NCBI GenBank assembly: GCA_046154185.1
Contig: JBJXGE010000033.1
Location: forward strand, 1-28,707
Source: JBJXGE01 sp046154185
GTDB taxonomy: Bacteria; Planctomycetota; UBA8108; UBA1146; JAJFFE01
Reading direction: 5' to 3'
Length of the DNA stretch: 28,707 nucleotides
Shown: positions 24,861 through 28,707 of the stretch, in pieces
Position numbering within the stretch: the stretch's first letter is position 1
Layout of the letters: every line of letters begins with the position of its first letter
Notes under the pieces: model-generated
Database searches by the model: none
What the model was told of the DNA's origin: nothing
Seen by the model: only the letters and a program-made list of their open reading frames with translations
Position numbers and translations under genes: made by a program

Positions 24861-27800
24861 GGACGCACCCCGGCGACGGAAGTCGCGCGCCCGCGGATGA
24901 GGAGCGAGTAGATGACCGGTATCACAACAAGCGTCAGCACGGTGCTGGATGTCAGGCCGCCGATGACGGTGTAAGCGAGCGGCGCGCGAATCTCGGCGCC
25001 TTCGCCGGAGCCGAGCACATAGTCGAGCCATGGCTCGTGCGGGATCTGTGCGAGCAACCCCGTCATCGGCAGCATGCCGAGTGCCGTCGTCAGCGTCGTC
25101 ATCAGAATCGGCCGCAAGCGTCGCCGGCCGCCTTCAAGTAACGCGTCAGCGACAGTGAAACCTTCTTCCCGAAGCCGGTTGACTTGGTCGAGGAGCACGA
25201 TCGCGTTGTTCACGACAATCCCGGCCAGAATGATCATGCCTAAGAACACCATAATCGAGACCGGCAAGTCGATGACCCAGAGCGTACCCGTCACGCCGAT
25301 CGCTGCGAGTGGGATCGTAAGCAAAATGATGAACGGCTGCAGTAAGGACTCGAACTGCGCTGCCATCACGACGTAGACGAGAAAGATCGCCAACAAGAGC
25401 GCTCCGAACAACGACTCGCGGGACCGCTCCATCTCGCGTTTTTGCCCAACGACCTCGATATTGAAATCGGCCGGCAGGGCGATTCGCGTCAAGAGTTCGC
25501 GCTCGAGACGCTCCGCCACTTTGCCGAGGTTTACGCCGGCGAGTTCCGCCGAAACGAGTGCCGCCCGCTGTTGGTCGACGCGCCGGATTTCGGCGGGTCC
25601 TTCGCGCGGCGAGAGTGCCACGAAGTCCTCGAGCCGTAGGCCGCCACCGCGCTGTTTTTGCACTTCGATGTCGAGCAGTTTGGCGATCGAGTCGCGGTCG
25701 TCGGTGCGCAGGCGCACGCGCACGTCGATGCGTCGATCGAGCTTGCGATAACGCGTCGCGATCTCGCCCATGTTTTTTTCGCGCAATACGTCGGCGAGCG
25801 TGGCGGTGGTAATGTCATGTCGCGCCATCTTCTCACGATCCGGAAAAAGGTGGTATTCCGGACTGCCGCGTGCAACGGACGTCTGCACATTGCTCAGCTC
25901 GGGCAGCTCCGAGAGCACTTGTTTCACCTCCAACGCAATGGCCCGTAACGTCTCGAGATTGTGCCCGCGAATCTCGACTTCAATGGGCGTCTTGAAGCTG
26001 AACAGCACTGGCCGCGTGACTTCGATCGTCTGATCGGGCTCGTTGCCATAAATCGCCTGAAGTTGGCGTTCGACCCGCTGTTCGACTTCGGCGAGCGACT
26101 CGCGACCGCGCTTCAAGCGCACGCGAAACCGCACGGTGTGCTCGCCCAAATCAGAGTCGGTGATTTCCTCCGGATCGACACCGATCGTCGTCGCCACCGA
26201 GGAGATTTCTGGGATGCGCGCCATCTCCTGTTCGAAGCGGGCCGCGCGCTCCGAACTTACTTGCAGCCCGGTGCCAACCGGATAGCGCAACAGCACCTGA
26301 AACTCGCCCTGTGACACCTCCGGGATGAGTTCCGAGTCGATACCGCGCGCAAGATAGACGCTTCCGACTATCGAAGCCACCGCGAGGAAAAGCACGAGAA
26401 AACGATGCTCGAGCGCCGACGTGAGCACTTGCCGGTACGCCGACTCGACCCACAGCAAGCCACGAGTCGCAAACCTAAAGGTCCATTCGAACCGCGCTCC
26501 GATGAACCCGCCGCCGCGGAGAAAGACACCTTTGAAGAAGAACATCGCGGCCAGAAACACGGCAGCGAAAACGTACGCACCGAGTTCAAGCACCGCAGCC
26601 ACGATCAGGTACGGCGTCAGCACGATGCCGAGAAGTCGGCCGAAGACCGTCCGCCACGTTCTGGTTCGGCGGCGAAACACGTGGCGCCACCGGAGCACAA
26701 AAACAGGCGACCAAAACCATCGCGTCTTCGCGCCCGCGCTTAGCGCGGCCGTCTTATTCTCGCCGGTACGAGCGAGCAACATCGGAATGAGCGTCAGCGA
26801 GACGATCAAAGAGACCGTCAACGAGTAAACCACGGTCAATGATTGATCGCGAAAGATCTGCCCGGCAACACCCTCGACGAAAACAATCGGGAAGAACACG
26901 GCAATCGTCGTGAGCGTCGAAGCGAATACAGCCCCACCCACCTCGCTTGCCCCGACGATCGCGGCTGAGAAAGCGTCGGTGTCTCCGAGTTCGCGGCGAC
27001 GAAAAATCGCCTCTAGGACGACAATGCCCGCGTCCACCAACATGCCGACGCCGAGCGCGAGACCGCCGAGCGACATGATGTTGAGGGTAATGCCGCCCAA
27101 AAACATCGGCACGAACGAAGCGACGACCGAAAACGGAATCGCCAACGTGACCATCGCCGTGTACGTGAACTTACCAAGGAAGAGGTACAACACCGCGACG
27201 GCGAGCACGCCGCCGATGATTGCCGTCCAAATCAAGTCATCGATCGCGGCTTGAATAAAGGTCGACTGATCGGAGAGCACCACGAGACTGAGCCGCGAAT
27301 CGAGATGGGCCGCAATGAAGTTAGCGCGCTTGAGGCCGGGTTTCTGCACGGTCTGACTACTCGGCGCGGCGGTGTCCGTTGGTGCATTGGACGCCTCAGG
27401 TGGGTTCGCCGGGGGCGAAAGAACCGTGCTATACGCGCGTTCCCGCTCGCTCTGCCACTCGCGATGCTGCTGTTGTTCCGCCGCGGTGCCATAGAGTCGC
27501 TCACGAACACTCCGCGCGAGTTCAACGATATTCGCGCCGGCCTCGCGAAACACTTCGATTCTTACCGCCGGCAGTGAGCGATCGCGCAGCTCGGCCGTAA
27601 GATCGTTGCTGGCGATGCGAGTGATGATCACTTCGTCTTTGAAACTGGTTCGCACTTGCGCGACGTCGCTGAGTCGAATCACCGAGTCCCCGTCACGCCG
27701 GATCGGGATCGCGGCAATATCCTCGATCGATGCGAGTTCGTTGCGGGTGCGGACCAAATAAGTAACGTTGCCCTCTTTGAGCAGCCCGCTTGCCTGATCG

Positions 27801-28507
27801 AGATTCTCTTCGCGAAGTCGCAACACGATGTCAGCGATACTGAGGCCGCGATTGCGAATCGCTTCCTCGTTGACGTCGACGCAGATTTCCTCTTCACGAC
27901 CGCCGCGCACGCGCACCGCCGCAACGCCCGGCACCGTCTCGAGTCGACGCTCCACCTCCTCCTCGGCGAAACGCCGCAGCTCGCGCAGGTCGAGGTCGCC
28001 GACGAGCCCGATCTGTAAGACCGGATCGAGGCGCGGGTCATACCGCAATATTTGCGGCGACTCGACGTCATCGGGCAGCATGGCTTGGTCGATTTTCTCG
28101 CGGATGTCCTGTACGGCCGTCTTGAGATCCGCGTCCCAGGCGAACTCCAGCACGACGTCGCTCGACTCTGCTTTGGAAATCGAATGAATGCTGCGGAGAT
28201 TGCGAACGACCGAAAGGGCTTGTTCGAGCCGTCGCGAAACGCGGTCTTCGACATCTTCCGGAGCGGCACCTGGATATTGAGTTCGAACAGTAATCGACGG
28301 GTAGGAAATTTCCGGCATCAGGTCGACCGGCAGTCGACCGAGGCACAATAAGCCGAAGACAAAGATCGACGCGGAGATCATCAAAAGCGCCACGGGCCGA
28401 CGCGTCGCGAGCGCGATGACGCGGTTTTGCGCCGGCGCCGACGCGTGCGCACTAGCGTCGCTCGAGTGAGAGTCCGAACCAGAATTCTTCGCAGCCGCGT
28501 CGCTCAA
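24857..28507 (-). CDS. RND-family efflux transporter permease (first of a tandem pair), enlarged
   Basis: 1216 residues, about 180 longer than usual. Seen: first membrane segment (about 38-57, VALLMISASIFVFGLLCLGR), LPVDLMPEISYPSITV, the TM4 block LALGVGMLVDAGIVVLEAIF (483-502) with Asp492 as putative proton relay, and in the second half IVVNNAIVLLDQVNRLREEG and GRRRLRPILMTTLTTALGML. Two insertions explain the length: a Pro/Ser/Thr-rich, probably disordered stretch (about 340-395) and an enlarged loop between TM6 and TM7 (about 581-690) with extra hydrophobic segments near 622-662. The second relay aspartate is Ala. The N-terminal 28 residues are Ser/Ala-rich before the normal family start. 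The TTG at 28507 has AGGAG 9 nt upstream; an in-frame stop lies 12 nt upstream, within the end of a mobile-element-like sequence. Translationally coupled to the second permease. Confidence 0.92.
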   Translation of the reverse strand: MSDAAAKNSGSDSHSSDASAHASAPAQNRVIALATRRPVALLMISASIFVFGLLCLGRLPVDLMPEISYPSITVRTQYPGAAPEDVEDRVSRRLEQALSVVRNLRSIHSISKAESSDVVLEFAWDADLKTAVQDIREKIDQAMLPDDVESPQILRYDPRLDPVLQIGLVGDLDLRELRRFAEEEVERRLETVPGVAAVRVRGGREEEICVDVNEEAIRNRGLSIADIVLRLREENLDQASGLLKEGNVTYLVRTRNELASIEDIAAIPIRRDGDSVIRLSDVAQVRTSFKDEVIITRIASNDLTAELRDRSLPAVRIEVFREAGANIVELARSVRERLYGTAAEQQQHREWQSERERAYSTVLSPPANPPEASNAPTDTAAPSSQTVQKPGLKRANFIAAHLDSRLSLVVLSDQSTFIQAAIDDLIWTAIIGGVLAVAVLYLFLGKFTYTAMVTLAIPFSVVASFVPMFLGGITLNIMSLGGLALGVGMLVDAGIVVLEAIFRRRELGDTDAFSAAIVGASEVGGAVFASTLTTIAVFFPIVFVEGVAGQIFRDQSLTVVYSLTVSLIVSLTLIPMLLARTGENKTAALSAGAKTRWFWSPVFVLRWRHVFRRRTRTWRTVFGRLLGIVLTPYLIVAAVLELGAYVFAAVFLAAMFFFKGVFLRGGGFIGARFEWTFRFATRGLLWVESAYRQVLTSALEHRFLVLFLAVASIVGSVYLARGIDSELIPEVSQGEFQVLLRYPVGTGLQVSSERAARFEQEMARIPEISSVATTIGVDPEEITDSDLGEHTVRFRVRLKRGRESLAEVEQRVERQLQAIYGNEPDQTIEVTRPVLFSFKTPIEVEIRGHNLETLRAIALEVKQVLSELPELSNVQTSVARGSPEYHLFPDREKMARHDITTATLADVLREKNMGEIATRYRKLDRRIDVRVRLRTDDRDSIAKLLDIEVQKQRGGGLRLEDFVALSPREGPAEIRRVDQQRAALVSAELAGVNLGKVAERLERELLTRIALPADFNIEVVGQKREMERSRESLFGALLLAIFLVYVVMAAQFESLLQPFIILLTIPLAAIGVTGTLWVIDLPVSIMVFLGMIILAGIVVNNAIVLLDQVNRLREEGFTVADALLEGGRRRLRPILMTTLTTALGMLPMTGLLAQIPHEPWLDYVLGSGEGAEIRAPLAYTVIGGLTSSTVLTLVVIPVIYSLLIRGRATSVAGVRP

Positions 28508-28516
28508 ATCGCCGTG

Positions 28517-28521
28517 CTCCT
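28517..28521 (-). promoter_or_regulatory. Ribosome binding site for the TTG start of the first RND permease
   Basis: AGGAG on the minus strand with a 9-nt spacer to TTG at 28507. Its last two bases (28520-28521) belong to the CTAG end of the inverted-repeat element, so the site spans the junction. Confidence 0.6.
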
Positions 28522-28707
28522 AGTGCCGTGTCAGGAAACTTTGACCCTCTCTGTCCGGGCAGCCTCGGGTCACTCTTGTCCGCTCCTCCGTCGCGAAATC
28601 CTCAACGACCAGGCAGGTCGCCTCCGGTTTCGCTCGGTCGCTCGCGACCAAGCCTAACCCAAGTTGCCTCGAACCTAGCGGGCCAAGGTTGCCTGACACG
28701 GCACTAG
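28520..28707. mobile_element. MITE-like or IS-remnant element with 27-nt terminal inverted repeats
   Basis: CTAGTGCCGTGTCAGG (28520-28535) is the perfect inverse of CCTGACACGGCACTAG (28692-28707). Extending inward to 27 nt, 24 positions match, so the arms are 28520-28546 and 28681-28707. The 188-nt unit has no transposase or other credible gene; inside is a small hairpin (28636-28649). Both outer ends read CTAG, which could be a palindromic target duplication (element proper 28524-28703) or part of the repeats. The arms are too long, spaced and matched for chance, and lack a T-run, so a non-autonomous transposon is the best reading. The window ends exactly at the outer border, perhaps because the contig broke at a multicopy repeat. 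Confidence 0.72.

Noticed and set aside
24861..25031. 57-residue N-terminal extension of the second RND permease
   Set aside because: Arg/His-rich and entirely inside the first permease's coding sequence; the GTGA-coupled start gives the normal RND N-terminus.
28427..28657. 76-residue plus-strand frame inside the inverted-repeat element
   Set aside because: Runs antisense into the permease gene, has no transposase motif and no ribosome binding site.

Overview
The window looks like a chromosomal piece of a GC-rich, Gram-negative-type bacterium, most likely a member of the Planctomycetota. The best evidence is the pairing of an ECF_SF-type sigma factor with a Ser/Thr kinase that carries a TPR tail, a secreted protein with the double 'RGDANGDG...ISDxIYxLxYLF' dockerin-like repeat common in that phylum, and several large secreted proteins of unknown role. 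This is a family-signature argument; no rRNA or other marker gene is present.

Left part (1-5563, minus strand): the first 544 residues of an EF-G2-like translational GTPase run off the left edge. A 0.5 kb non-coding stretch with several palindromes follows, then an ECF sigma factor whose last codons overlap the start of a 947-residue membrane Ser/Thr kinase. Divergently from the sigma gene (5697-13098, plus strand) lies a run of three tightly spaced genes for exported proteins: a 1.2k-residue dockerin/Ig-like protein, a small secreted protein that overlaps it by 4 nt, and a 1004-residue protein with 14 FG-GAP/VCBS calcium-loop repeats. A lone exported or lipoprotein-like gene follows (13399-15081).

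Middle part (15133-21214, minus strand): an envelope-flavoured block. In transcription order it has a class I aminotransferase, a four-PDZ exported protein, a type IV prepilin peptidase, an OmpA/Pal-type lipoprotein with a strong intrinsic terminator, and a TVP38/TMEM64 membrane protein. Facing away from the aminotransferase is a compact tRNA-Leu(GAG) unit with a near-consensus promoter and a symmetrical terminator that also serves the opposite strand.

Right part (21729-28707, minus strand): two tandem RND efflux permeases overlapping by 4 nt, with no adaptor or outer-membrane channel in view. Immediately upstream of the first permease, ending exactly at the window edge, is a roughly 188-bp sequence bounded by 27-nt inverted repeats with CTAG at both outer ends. 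It looks like a MITE or the remnant of an insertion sequence, and its end supplies the in-frame stop just before the permease start.

The most interesting material is the sigma-kinase module back to back with the exported trio, the inverted-repeat element at the right edge, and the oddities of the two RND pumps. All functions are read from motifs; no database search was possible.
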